Positions 41,263 through 49,912 of a stretch of 64,000 bases of DNA are shown piece after piece; positions within the stretch are counted from its first letter, which is position 1; each line of letters starts with the position of its first letter. Under the pieces are notes generated by a model. It worked only from the letters and a program-made list of their open reading frames with translations. It had not been told where the DNA came from and did no database searches. The position numbers and the translations under genes were made by a program. Location: contig CAIQKV010000078.1 of the NCBI GenBank assembly GCA_903872505.1, positions 83,856 to 147,855 on the forward strand, written 5' to 3'. Source of the stretch: an uncultured Opitutia bacterium (GTDB taxonomy: Bacteria > Verrucomicrobiota > Verrucomicrobiia > Opitutales > Opitutaceae).

Positions 41263-42600
41263 CTATCCAGCAAATCTCCGCCACGGCAACAGGACTGCCT
41301 GCGCCATCCGGCGGAGATTCGCGCGCGCGCGCGGGTGAAACACCTCGAGGGCAAAGGTCGTCACGGCAAACGAGGCGAAGGACGACACAATCGCGCCGCG
41401 GACGCCCCAGCGGGGAACCAGCAGGAGATTGAGACAAATGTTCACCACTGCGCCCGCCACCGCCGTGAGCAGCGCAAAGCGGAACAGGCTCTCGTTGGTC
41501 ATAAAGATGCCGCGCGCCACGCCGAGGTTCGTGAAGAACAGCCGGAAGGCCAGCCAGGGCAGCAACGCCGCCGTGCCCGCGTAGGACCCGCCGTACAGCA
41601 GCCGGGCCGCCGCCGGCCCGAGCACAATCAGCGGCAGGGCCGTCGCCAAAAACAGGACGAACATGACCCGATAGAGACTGTGCAGGCGCCGTTGGTAAAG
41701 CGTTTCATCGTCGCGCTTGGCGCGCGCAATTTCCGGGGCGGCGACCGTCATGACCACGGTGGGCACAAATGCGAACACTGTGACCAGCCGGAGCGCTGCC
41801 GCATACTGGCCAAGCTCGCTGCCACCGAGGTGGTATCCGATCACCAACTGGTCGAAATACGCCTGAGCATAGACCGCCAGCCCGGAGCCCGCCAGCGGCC
41901 AGCTCTCCCTCAGCAGCGCACCTGCGCGGGTCAGCTCACAGCGCCAGTCCGCGGGCCGCCACCCGCGGCGCTGCACGGCCCACAGCCAGCCGGCTGCACA
42001 CAGCGCGAGCTCGATGACCCCGGCGGCCGCAAACGCCAGCACGGGCGCCCGCGCGATGATTAGCGCCACCTTGAGGAGGTTGGCCAGCACACAGGCACCC
42101 ATGCGCACCCAAGCCGACACGCGCGACTCGCCCTTCGCCTGGAACAGCAGGTCGATCACATCGAGCGTTTGGAAAAACATTCCCAGCGCGACCACCAGGA
42201 TCATCGGACGCACATCGGCCGCGAGTACGGATTGCAGCCAGGCGAGGGCCACGCAGACGAGAAACCCAGCGCCCGAACTCATGGCCCTGATGAAGTAGGC
42301 CGTGCCCATCCATGCCTCGGTCTCGGCCGGCGCACGCGCCAGCTCGCGCACCAGCACGGCGTTGACGCCCAGCGAGGTGAACGAACTCACCAGGCCGACG
42401 ATCGCGAGGGCGTAGCTCAGCCAGCCATAGCGCTCCGGGCCGAGGTAGCGCGCCATCCAGACGCCGACCACCAGGCCCACCGTCATGCGCAGGATTTGAT
42501 CGCAAAGCAGCCAGGATGAATTGTCGAAGGCCCGCCGCAACGTGTCCCGCCCGGCGAGCCGCTTCCGCAGAAACAACGGCAGCTGATCGACCGTGATCAT
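41263..42600 (-). CDS. Oligosaccharide flippase (Wzx/PST family, MOP superfamily)
   Basis: This encodes 445 residues with about 12-14 membrane segments. Opening signature: FDNSSWLLCDQILRMTVGLVVGVWMARYLGPERYGWLSYALAIVG, the standard start of PST-type flippases. LGVNAVLVRELAR, the cytoplasmic basic loops and QLVIGYHLGGSELGQYAAALRL further on also fit. It flips undecaprenyl-linked repeat units to the periplasm, where the ligase/polymerase-like protein could use them. It is the first gene of the long minus-strand run (to 33,021), so it probably carries the operon promoter in the 229-base divergent gap. Confidence 0.92.
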   Translation of the reverse strand: MITVDQLPLFLRKRLAGRDTLRRAFDNSSWLLCDQILRMTVGLVVGVWMARYLGPERYGWLSYALAIVGLVSSFTSLGVNAVLVRELARAPAETEAWMGTAYFIRAMSSGAGFLVCVALAWLQSVLAADVRPMILVVALGMFFQTLDVIDLLFQAKGESRVSAWVRMGACVLANLLKVALIIARAPVLAFAAAGVIELALCAAGWLWAVQRRGWRPADWRCELTRAGALLRESWPLAGSGLAVYAQAYFDQLVIGYHLGGSELGQYAAALRLVTVFAFVPTVVMTVAAPEIARAKRDDETLYQRRLHSLYRVMFVLFLATALPLIVLGPAAARLLYGGSYAGTAALLPWLAFRLFFTNLGVARGIFMTNESLFRFALLTAVAGAVVNICLNLLLVPRWGVRGAIVSSFASFAVTTFALEVFHPRARANLRRMAQAVLLPWRRFAG

Positions 42601-42758
42601 GCCGACGTGATCCGCTGCCGGCCCATGGGGGCGGTCCCGCCCAGGCAGTCGCTCGGTCGTAGGATGGACGATGCGGGCGCTGGTTTATTCATGTCTGCAT
42701 TCAGCGTGGGCCGCCCGTCGCAGCGGGTCAACGTCCGCCCCGCGCCGGGAAAATAGGC

Positions 42759-42786
42759 TTCCGTCAACCCCGCCCGGCCCTACCCT
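42759..42786 (+). promoter_or_regulatory. Promoter-like element upstream of the plus-strand methyltransferase
   Basis: TTCCGT, 16 bases, TACCCT. The same pair at the same spacing recurs before the GT2 gene at 43568. The surrounding 45 bases are also alike (CGGGAAAA before it, CCCCGCC within). Likely a sigma-factor site; no experimental basis. Confidence 0.35.
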
Positions 42787-42829
42787 CGCATTCCCGCCTC
42801 CATGCCCATCCACTCCGTCTCGCCGCCCC

Positions 42830-43501
42830 ATGAATGAGACGTCCAAGAGCCGGAAGTTCTGGGGTCCGCTCGAGCGGTCGGTCCTCATCGGCACCGGCAT
42901 CGACATTGGCTGCGGACCCGATCCGGTCACGCCCACGGTCCGGCAATTCGACCTCGCCGACGGCGACGCGAATCACATCACACGGCACGTCCACGAGCAG
43001 TTCGATTTTGTCTACGCCTCGCACTGCCTGGAACACATGCACGACCCGCGCCAGGCCGTCCTCGAGTGGTGGCAGCTCGTGAAACCCGGCGGCCACCTTT
43101 TTTTCATCGTGCCCGACGAGGATCTTTATGAGCAGGGTGTGTTTCCCAGCCGGTTCAACGACGACCACAAGGCCACTTTCACCGTGGACAAGGCCCAAAG
43201 CTGGTCGCCGGTCTCGATCAATGTCCGCGCGCTGGCCGCGTCGCTGCCCGGCGGCGAACTCGTCAGCCTCGAGTTGCAGCATCACGGCTACGACCGACGG
43301 CTGCTCCGCCACGGCCCCGATGTGCGGCCGCCCGGGTGGCCGTATTTCTGGATCCGCGTCTACCGGCGACTCCGGAGCATGGGCTGGCTGCCCTGGCTCG
43401 AGCCGGTGGAACGCTGGCGCAGCCACTGGTTTGCCGTCGACCAGACCAAGCGGGCAGACACGCTTGCCCAGATCCAGTGCATCGTGCGCAAACGCGCTTA
43501 G
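42830..43501 (+). CDS. SAM-dependent methyltransferase (Methyltransf_11-like)
   Basis: This encodes 223 residues, starting at the ATG at 42830 (MNETSKSRKFWGPLER); the track start at 42671 adds an untypical Ser/Pro leader over the promoter region. Motif I is canonical: GTGIDIGCGPDPVTP. QFDLADGDANHI supplies the acidic strand, DFVYASHCLEHMHDPRQAVLEWWQLVKPGGHLFFIVPDEDLYEQG the motif II-III region. Because the acidic residue, SHCLEH and post-motif patches are intact it is probably active. Divergent from the flippase operon and just upstream of the GT2/GT-C run; acceptor unknown. Confidence 0.87.
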   Translation: MNETSKSRKFWGPLERSVLIGTGIDIGCGPDPVTPTVRQFDLADGDANHITRHVHEQFDFVYASHCLEHMHDPRQAVLEWWQLVKPGGHLFFIVPDEDLYEQGVFPSRFNDDHKATFTVDKAQSWSPVSINVRALAASLPGGELVSLELQHHGYDRRLLRHGPDVRPPGWPYFWIRVYRRLRSMGWLPWLEPVERWRSHWFAVDQTKRADTLAQIQCIVRKRA

Positions 43502-43528
43502 CGGCGCCCCGCCCGTCCCGGAAAAAAC

Positions 43529-43556
43529 TTCCGTCTCCCCCCGCCTCCGCTACGTT
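43529..43556 (+). promoter_or_regulatory. Promoter-like element upstream of the GT2 gene at 43568
   Basis: TTCCGT, 16 bases, TACGTT, ending 11 bases before the ATG. It shares sequence and spacing with the element at 42759. If real, the transcript leader would be very short. Confidence 0.35.
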
Positions 43557-43567
43557 GCCCCTGCCGC

Positions 43568-44257
43568 ATGAAGCTTTCCATCATCATTCCCTGCTACAAC
43601 GAGGCCAAGACCATCCGCGCCATCGTGGAACGCGTGCGCGCCGCCCCGGTGGCCAGCAAGGAGATCATCATCGTGGATGACTGCTCGCGCGACGGCACCC
43701 GCGACCTGCTCCGTACCCAGCTCGCCCCGCTGGTGGACCGGGTCATCTACCACGACGTCAACCGCGGCAAGGGCGCCGCCCTCCGCACCGGGTTCGCCGC
43801 CGCCACCGGCGAGATCGTCATCGTGCAGGACGCCGACCTCGAGTACGACCCGCAGGAATACCCGCGCCTGCTCAAGCCCATCCTCGACGGCAAGGCCGAC
43901 GTCGTCTTCGGCTCGCGCTTCATGGGCGCCGAGGCGCACCGCGTCGTCTATTTCTGGCACATGGTCGGCAACAAGTTCCTCACCCTGTTCTCGAACATGT
44001 GCACCGGCATCAACCTCACGGACATGGAGACCTGCTACAAGGTCTTCCGCCGCGACGTGCTGCAGAAGATCACCATCGAGGAGGACCGCTTCGGCTTCGA
44101 GCCGGAGATCACCGCCAAGATCGCGAAGCTCGACTGCGTCATCTACGAGGTCGGCATCAGCTACTACGGCCGGACCTACGCCGAGGGCAAGAAGGTCGGC
44201 TGGCGCGACGGCTTCCGCGCGCTGTGGGCCATCGCCAAATACAACCTGCTCCGCTGA
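43568..44257 (+). CDS. Polyprenyl-phosphate sugar synthase-like GT2 (DPM1-like)
   Basis: This encodes 229 residues, a GT2 catalytic domain without membrane helices. Motifs: [76 protein letters not shown] (DAD metal site), VVFGSRFMG, then [13 protein letters not shown] and [12 protein letters not shown], as in dolichol-phosphate-mannose synthase relatives. It most likely moves a sugar from a nucleotide donor to a polyprenyl phosphate. That product is the donor for GT-C enzymes, and the GT-C run starts 28 bases downstream, so this gene probably feeds it. Confidence 0.9.
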   Translation: MKLSIIIPCYNEAKTIRAIVERVRAAPVASKEIIIVDDCSRDGTRDLLRTQLAPLVDRVIYHDVNRGKGAALRTGFAAATGEIVIVQDADLEYDPQEYPRLLKPILDGKADVVFGSRFMGAEAHRVVYFWHMVGNKFLTLFSNMCTGINLTDMETCYKVFRRDVLQKITIEEDRFGFEPEITAKIAKLDCVIYEVGISYYGRTYAEGKKVGWRDGFRALWAIAKYNLLR

Positions 44258-44285
44258 CCGCCGGGCCGCGCGCGGGACCAACCCC

Positions 44286-45962
44286 ATGACTCCGGCGGCC
44301 CTGGCCACCCTGCTTCCCCCGGCCGCACTGGGCTGGACGCTGCTGCTGCTGGCCGCCGCGTGGAGCCTGCGGGCGGTCTGGGCGGGCGATCCCGCCCCCA
44401 CCCTCGGCTGGAAATGGTGGGTGCTCGCGGCGGGAACGCTGCTGTGCTTCCGCTGGCCGATGCTGGGGGTGGTGCACCAGTTGAACCCCGATGAAAGCCA
44501 GCTCATCGCGGGCGCGCTCACCCTGCGGCATGATCCGGTCTTCTGGCGCTCGGTGGACGGCGGCACCGCCGGGCCGCTCGATTACTATCCCCTGCTGCCG
44601 GCTGCGTGGGCGGACGGCTTCGCGAGCTACGTCGTCGCCCGCCTGATCGGCCTGGCCGCGGCGTTCGGCGCGATCGTGCTGGCCGGGGAAACGCTCGCGC
44701 TGCTGGCCGGCGCGGCCGTGGCGCGGGTCGCGGTGCTGCCGGCGCTCGCCGCCGCCGCGTTCACGACCAACCCCGATTTCGCGCATTATTCGACCGAGCT
44801 CACCCCGGCGCTGCTGCTCGCCGGCGCCGGCTGGCTCGCGGTGCGCCAGGGCCGCGCCCCCGCCCCGGGACGGTTGTGGCTCATTGCGCTCCTGCTCGGC
44901 GGGGTCGCCTGGGCCAAGCTGCAGGCCGTGCCAATCGCCGCCGCGCTCTGGGTGCTCGTGGCCGTGCACGAGAGCCGGGCCGGGCGGGCCCGCGCCCTGC
45001 TTCCCCTCGTGGCCGGCGCGCTGCTGCCGGCGCTCGTCTGCCTCGGGATCGCCGGGCTCACGGGCCAGCTCGAGCACCTGTACGTGCCCTACGTGCTCGC
45101 CAATTTCGCCTATGTCGGCGCGCCGCATTTCTCCTGGGCGCAGGTCGCTGCGGACCAGTGGCAGAATGCGCTCTCGGACGCCTACCTCGGGTTCTGGCTC
45201 GCGGGCTCGGCCCTCATCCTCGTCCCGCTGGGGCTCTGGCAGGTCCGCCGCGCCCCCGCCGGGGCGCGCCGCGTCGCGCTCGCGGCCGCCGTCCTGTTCG
45301 TCGTCGGCATATACAGCGCGCTCGCCCCGCGCCGGGCCTCGGGGCATCACCTGCAGCTCGTCCCGCTGCCGCTGCTCTGGCTGACCGGCACGGCCCTCGC
45401 CCTGGCCTGGCCGGACGGCGCCGCGCCCGGCGCGGCCGGCAAGCGCCTGCTGTTCGCCGGTCTTTTTCTCTTCGGTGGCCTCGTCCCGCAGCTCGCGTGG
45501 CGCGCAGGCGGGGTGGATTCGTTTGCGGCGATGAACGCGGACCCCGTGCGGCCGGGCCGCCGCGAGCTGGTCGCGCTGGTGCGCTTTTTCTCCGCCCCGG
45601 GCGAGCCGCTCGCGGTCTGGGGCTGGCGTTGTTCGCTCTATGTCGAGGCCGGCCGGCCCCAGGCGACGCGCCAGGCGCAATCGGAGGCGCAGATCTACGC
45701 CGGGCCGCTCCAGCCGTATTTCCTGCGCCGGTACCTGGAGGATTTCCGGACCGCCAACCCGCCGGTGTTCGCCGATGCGGTGGGCCCGGGTAATTTCGCC
45801 TTCGAGGACCGCGGCCGGGCGCACGAATGTTTCCCGCCGTTGCGCGACGAGGTCCGGGCCCGCTACACGCAGGTGGCCGACCTCGACGGCACCCGCCTCT
45901 TCGTGCGCAATGACCGGCTCGCCGCCGCCAACCGCACCCTGCGCGCCCCGGCGACACCCTGA
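44286..45962 (+). CDS. GT-C-type membrane glycosyltransferase candidate (1st of the run)
   Basis: This encodes 558 residues, starting at the ATG at 44286; the track start lies inside the GT2 gene. About eleven membrane segments. The first periplasmic loop has GVVHQLNPDESQLIAGALTL; the DE pair in this loop is the catalytic mark of GT39/ArnT-like GT-C enzymes. KLQAVPIAA and GHHLQLVPLPLLWLTG are later conserved-looking turns. A C-terminal soluble domain of about 140 residues follows (AVWGWRCSLYVEAGRPQATR). GT-C enzymes use polyprenyl-phosphate sugars outside the membrane; the acceptor is unknown. The next gene starts 5 bases past its stop. Confidence 0.65.
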   Translation: MTPAALATLLPPAALGWTLLLLAAAWSLRAVWAGDPAPTLGWKWWVLAAGTLLCFRWPMLGVVHQLNPDESQLIAGALTLRHDPVFWRSVDGGTAGPLDYYPLLPAAWADGFASYVVARLIGLAAAFGAIVLAGETLALLAGAAVARVAVLPALAAAAFTTNPDFAHYSTELTPALLLAGAGWLAVRQGRAPAPGRLWLIALLLGGVAWAKLQAVPIAAALWVLVAVHESRAGRARALLPLVAGALLPALVCLGIAGLTGQLEHLYVPYVLANFAYVGAPHFSWAQVAADQWQNALSDAYLGFWLAGSALILVPLGLWQVRRAPAGARRVALAAAVLFVVGIYSALAPRRASGHHLQLVPLPLLWLTGTALALAWPDGAAPGAAGKRLLFAGLFLFGGLVPQLAWRAGGVDSFAAMNADPVRPGRRELVALVRFFSAPGEPLAVWGWRCSLYVEAGRPQATRQAQSEAQIYAGPLQPYFLRRYLEDFRTANPPVFADAVGPGNFAFEDRGRAHECFPPLRDEVRARYTQVADLDGTRLFVRNDRLAAANRTLRAPATP

Positions 45963-45967
45963 CCGCC

Positions 45968-47665
45968 ATGCTGCTCGACCTCACCGCCTCCCTCCTGCTG
46001 TTCCTGGCGCTGACGTTCGGCCTGGCCTGGCCGCTCGCGTCCCGGCTCGCGCTGGATCCGGCGGAAAAACTCGGCGCGGCCGCCGTCCTCTCCCTGCTGG
46101 CGGCCTACCTCGTGGCCTTCGCGATCTACGCGTTCGGCCTGCCGGTGGCGGGGCTCTGGCTGCTGCCAGTGCTCACGGCGGCGGGGCTCATCACCGGCCG
46201 GCAGGCGCTGATCGCGACCTTCCGCGACGCCGACGCGCGCGCGCTGCTCGCGGGGCAGTTGCTCGTCACCGGCTGGTGCACGGGCTGGCTGTGGTTCATC
46301 GCGAGTTATGCCGGCGGGGGCTGGACGAGCGACTGGTTTGAGCACTGGGAGCGCGCCCGGTTCTTCCTCGACCGCTGGCCGCAGGACACGAAGTTCCTCG
46401 ATCTCTACGCGCTGCCCGCGCGCCCGCCGCTGGCCAACCTCGTGACCGGCGCCCTGCTCGCGGCCACGCGGAAGAACTTCGCGCACTACCAGCTCTTCAC
46501 CGCGCTGCTCAACAGCCTCGCGTTCCTGCCGGCGGCGCTGCTGGCCCGGCGCTTCGCCCCGGGCCCGGGCGGCCGCCGGGTTGCCGTCGCGGTGCTCGCC
46601 GTGCTGCTCATGCTCAACCCCTCGTTCGTGCAAAACGCCACGTTCGCGTGGACAAAGCTCAGCGCGGTTTTTTTCATCCTGAGCGGGCTGTATTTTTATC
46701 TCCGCGCGCTGGACGCGGGCGCGCCCCGCACGGCGGGACCGCTCGGCGTCGCGGCGCTCGCCGCCGGCCTCCTCACCCACTACTCCGCGGGACCGTACGT
46801 CCTGCTGCTCGCCGCCGCCTGGCCCGCCCTCCACGGGTCCCGCTGGCAGGACGCGGCCTTCTGGCGGCAGACCGCGATGCTGGGCGTGATCGGCGGGCTG
46901 GTCCTGGCCACGTGGTTCGGCTGGTCGCTCGCGGTTTACGGTGCGCACACGACGCTGCTCTCCAACTCCAGCGTCACCGTGAAGGACGTGCACACCGGCA
47001 ACCAGGCGCTGAAGGTGGCCCTCAACCTGCGCGACACCCTGGTGCCGCATTTCCTGCGGACGCTCGACCCGGCGCTGCTGACCCAGCGCAGCCCGTGGGG
47101 TTACTGGCACGACTGGTTCTTCCAGCTCTACCAGCTCAACCTGTTCTTCGTGTTCGGCAGCCTGGCTTGGCTCGTGCTCCTGCGCGAGCTGGTCCGCCAC
47201 TGGCCGGCGGCCGCCGCGCGAAGCCGTCGGTTTTGGGCGTGGTTCATCGGCGGCGCGATCCTCCTGGGCGTGGCCGTGCACGGCGCGCGCGACACCTGGG
47301 GCCTCGCCCACATCTGCCTGCAGGCGGTCGTGGTCCTCGGGCTCGCGTACCTCGCCGCGCGCTGGGCCACGCTGGGCCACAACTGGCGCGTGGTCCTGCT
47401 GACCGGCATCGCGCTCGATTTCCTGCTTGGCATCGTCCTGCACTTCGCCGTGCAGAACTACGCGCTGGACCGCTGGCTGACGCCAAACCGGTCGCCGGTG
47501 GAGATCGTGCAGAGTTACTCCGCGACCTCGGTGATGAACGCGATGGGCAAGCTCTACCACCAGCTCGGGTTTTTCCACGATGCGTTCACGCTGCCCGCCG
47601 CCCTGGTGCTGGTTCTGCTCGCCGGCCTCCTCGCCGGCGCGCTGATCCGCGTCCGCGCGCCGTGA
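45968..47665 (+). CDS. Polytopic membrane protein, GT-C-like (2nd of the run)
   Basis: This encodes 565 residues with about twelve membrane segments. Its first large periplasmic loop has GGGWTSDWFEHWERARFFLDRW; the acidic residues D-W-F-E-H-W-E fall where GT-C enzymes keep their catalytic acid pair. DLYALPARPPLANLVTGAL is a short conserved-looking stretch after it. The C terminus, NRSPVEIVQSYSATSVMNAM, is followed by a last helix, so there is no soluble tail. No named family was recognised. Sequence order and context make it a probable glycosyltransferase or a partner of one. Five bases separate it from the gene before. Confidence 0.6.
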   Translation: MLLDLTASLLLFLALTFGLAWPLASRLALDPAEKLGAAAVLSLLAAYLVAFAIYAFGLPVAGLWLLPVLTAAGLITGRQALIATFRDADARALLAGQLLVTGWCTGWLWFIASYAGGGWTSDWFEHWERARFFLDRWPQDTKFLDLYALPARPPLANLVTGALLAATRKNFAHYQLFTALLNSLAFLPAALLARRFAPGPGGRRVAVAVLAVLLMLNPSFVQNATFAWTKLSAVFFILSGLYFYLRALDAGAPRTAGPLGVAALAAGLLTHYSAGPYVLLLAAAWPALHGSRWQDAAFWRQTAMLGVIGGLVLATWFGWSLAVYGAHTTLLSNSSVTVKDVHTGNQALKVALNLRDTLVPHFLRTLDPALLTQRSPWGYWHDWFFQLYQLNLFFVFGSLAWLVLLRELVRHWPAAAARSRRFWAWFIGGAILLGVAVHGARDTWGLAHICLQAVVVLGLAYLAARWATLGHNWRVVLLTGIALDFLLGIVLHFAVQNYALDRWLTPNRSPVEIVQSYSATSVMNAMGKLYHQLGFFHDAFTLPAALVLVLLAGLLAGALIRVRAP

Positions 47666-47862
47666 CCACCCGGCGCCCGGGTCCGCGCGACCCGGGGACG
47701 GCAACCGCGCTTGTGCTCGCCCTGCCACGGAACTTTTCCCAGCCTCGGCTCCGGCCATTGGTCGCCATGGACTCCTCCCTGCCAGCATCCGCTTCCCGAC
47801 CCGATCCCCGCTTGCCCGGCCTGCCTCCCGACCGGGTGAATCCGCGCCCGCGGGCCTGAACC

Positions 47863-49827
47863 ATGCGCGGCATCGCAGCGATCCTGGCGGCGGGCGGGTT
47901 GCTCGCCCTGTTTGGCTGGATGGCCGCCAGCGTGTCGCGCGAGCACAGCACGACCGCCGACGAAATCTCCTACATCACCTCCGGTTACAGCTACTGGAAA
48001 ACGGGTGATTTCCGCCTGTCCCCGGATGCCGGCAACCTGCCGATGCGCTGGGCCGCGCTGCCACTGCTCGCCCGGGACCTGCATTTCCCGACGCTCAACC
48101 AGCCCGCGTGGCTCGGCGCGGACGTGGGCACGCTCGGCCAGCAGTTCTTCTTCCAGTCGGGCAACGACCCCGCGGGGATGCTCGCGGCGGCGCGGGCGAT
48201 GATCGCGCTGCTTGGCGTGGCGTGCGGCGTGCTGGTGTTCGCTTGGTCCCGGTCCCTGTTCGGGCTCAAGGGCGCCCTGGTTTCCACTGCGCTGTTCGCC
48301 TTCTGTCCCAACCTGCTCGCGCATGCCGGGCTCGCGACCAGCGACCTGGCGGCTAGCCTCGGCTTCCTGGCCGCCGGGCTGGCGGGCTGGCGGCTGCTGC
48401 ATCGCGTGACGCCGGGTCGCGTGGCCGCGGCGGGGGCGGCGGCCGCCCTGCTCGGGCTGAGCAAATTCTCCGCGCCACTGTTGCTGCCGGTGCTGGGGCT
48501 GATGGCCATCGCACGGGCGCTCCGTGGCGCCGCCTTGCCGGTCCGGCTCGGCGGGATTCGCACCCGCGCGCGCGGGTGGCGCGCGGCCGGGATCCTGACC
48601 GCGGCGTTTGCCGGCGCAGCGCTCCTGGGCGGGGTCCTCATCTGGGGCGCGTACGGTTTCCGCTATGCCGGGGTGCGCGGCGCGGGCCACTACAACCAGT
48701 CCTGGGATGAGGTCCTGATGACTAACGCGCCCACGGCGAATCCCGATCCCGCCGCGGCGGCCCTGCTGCGCCCCGGCGCGGTGCAGGCGGTCGTGCGGCC
48801 GTTGCGCGCATGGCACGCGCTGCCCGAGCCGTGGCTCTACGGCCTCACCTTCGTCGATCGTTTCTCCCGCTTCCGGGTGGCCTTCTTCTTCGGAAAAATC
48901 GGCGCCACGGGCTGGGTCGCGTTCTTTCCCGCGGCCTTCCTGCTCAAGACCCCCCTGCCGGTCCTGGCCCTGCTGGCGCTGGCCGGCGCCCTCCTCGTGG
49001 CCCAGTCCAGATCCGGCGGCCGCGCCGGGCGGTTGTATTATCGGCTCACGCCGCTCGCCGCGCTGGGCGCGGTCTACGCCGGGTTTGCGCTGACCAGCCA
49101 CATCAACATCGGCCTGCGCCACCTCCTGCCGCTTTATCCCGTGCTCTATGTGGGGGCCGGCGCCGTGGCGCTGGGCTGGCACCGCCGGTGGCTGGCGATC
49201 GCGACCGCCGCCCTGCTCGTGTGGCACGCCGGGGCCTCGCTCGCGATCCGTCCGCACTACCTCGCGTATTTCAACCCGCTGCTGGGGGGGCCGCGGCACG
49301 CCTATGAGCACTTCGTCGACAGCTCCCTCGACTGGGGCCAGGACCTGCCCGGCCTGAAACGCTGGCTCGCCGCCCACGCGCGCGGCGAAACCATCTTCCT
49401 CTCCTATTTCGGCTCGGGCTCGCCGAAGGCCGAGGGCATCATCGCGACGCGCCTGGCCGACGGGAACTTCGACCGGGAACTCCGCCCCGTGGCGCCGCCA
49501 ATGACCGGCGGCGTGTATTGCATCAGCGCCACGATGTTTCAGCAGATCTACACCCTCGTGCAGCACGGCTGGACGCCGGATCACGAGCACCGCTACGCGG
49601 AATTGTGCGCCTGGGCGGACGCCTGGACCGCCGGCTTTGACCGCACGCCGCGCGACACCGCCCTGCAGTTCCTCGTCGAACTCGAGCACCTCCGCTTCGG
49701 CCGGCTCTGCGCCGGACTGCACCGGCGCGCGCCTGATGACGAGGTGGGTTATTCGATCCTCATCTTCCGGCTCACGGACGCCGAGGTGCGGGGCTACCTG
49801 GCCGGGCCGCCGCCCTACTTTCGCTGA
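47863..49827 (+). CDS. PMT/ArnT-like GT-C glycosyltransferase, paralogue 1
   Basis: This encodes 654 residues with about eleven membrane segments and a C-terminal periplasmic domain. The first loop has SREHSTTADEISYITSGYSYW, with the DE acid pair of GT39 enzymes. GLATSDLAASLGFLAAG and LKFSAP-like LSKFSAPLLLPVLGL lie in the core, and INIGLRHLLPLYPVLYV comes before the tail. The tail has HFVDSSLDWGQDLPGLKRWL and FLSYFGSGSP. It is strongly like the gene at 50,864 and clearly like that at 52,756. Predicted to move a sugar from a polyprenyl phosphate to an exported acceptor. A 197-base gap with a promoter-like patch precedes it. Confidence 0.78.
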   Translation: MRGIAAILAAGGLLALFGWMAASVSREHSTTADEISYITSGYSYWKTGDFRLSPDAGNLPMRWAALPLLARDLHFPTLNQPAWLGADVGTLGQQFFFQSGNDPAGMLAAARAMIALLGVACGVLVFAWSRSLFGLKGALVSTALFAFCPNLLAHAGLATSDLAASLGFLAAGLAGWRLLHRVTPGRVAAAGAAAALLGLSKFSAPLLLPVLGLMAIARALRGAALPVRLGGIRTRARGWRAAGILTAAFAGAALLGGVLIWGAYGFRYAGVRGAGHYNQSWDEVLMTNAPTANPDPAAAALLRPGAVQAVVRPLRAWHALPEPWLYGLTFVDRFSRFRVAFFFGKIGATGWVAFFPAAFLLKTPLPVLALLALAGALLVAQSRSGGRAGRLYYRLTPLAALGAVYAGFALTSHINIGLRHLLPLYPVLYVGAGAVALGWHRRWLAIATAALLVWHAGASLAIRPHYLAYFNPLLGGPRHAYEHFVDSSLDWGQDLPGLKRWLAAHARGETIFLSYFGSGSPKAEGIIATRLADGNFDRELRPVAPPMTGGVYCISATMFQQIYTLVQHGWTPDHEHRYAELCAWADAWTAGFDRTPRDTALQFLVELEHLRFGRLCAGLHRRAPDDEVGYSILIFRLTDAEVRGYLAGPPPYFR

Positions 49828-49853
49828 CCGGCCAACCCCGCTTGTGCTCGCAC

Positions 49854-49880
49854 TTCCCGCCCGAACCCTCACTCTAGCCG
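49854..49880 (+). promoter_or_regulatory. Weak promoter-like element upstream of the GT2 gene at 49913
   Basis: TTCCCG, 15 bases, TAGCCG followed by TTGCCC, resembling the elements at 42759 and 43529 (the latter also ends in GTTGCCC). Just before it, CGCTTGTGCTCGC is shared with the gap upstream of 47,863. Confidence 0.25.
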
Positions 49881-49912
49881 TTGCCCGCGCCACCCGCCGC
49901 CCAGACTGAACC

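Noticed and set aside
34139-42600. Prophage or integrative element boundaries around the glycan locus
   Set aside because: No integrase, transposase, tRNA or direct repeat was seen at either side.
47767-47859. 30-codon ATG ORF in the gap before 47,863
   Set aside because: Ser/Pro/Arg-rich with no ribosome site; composition matches non-coding GC-rich DNA. Too little to support a peptide gene.
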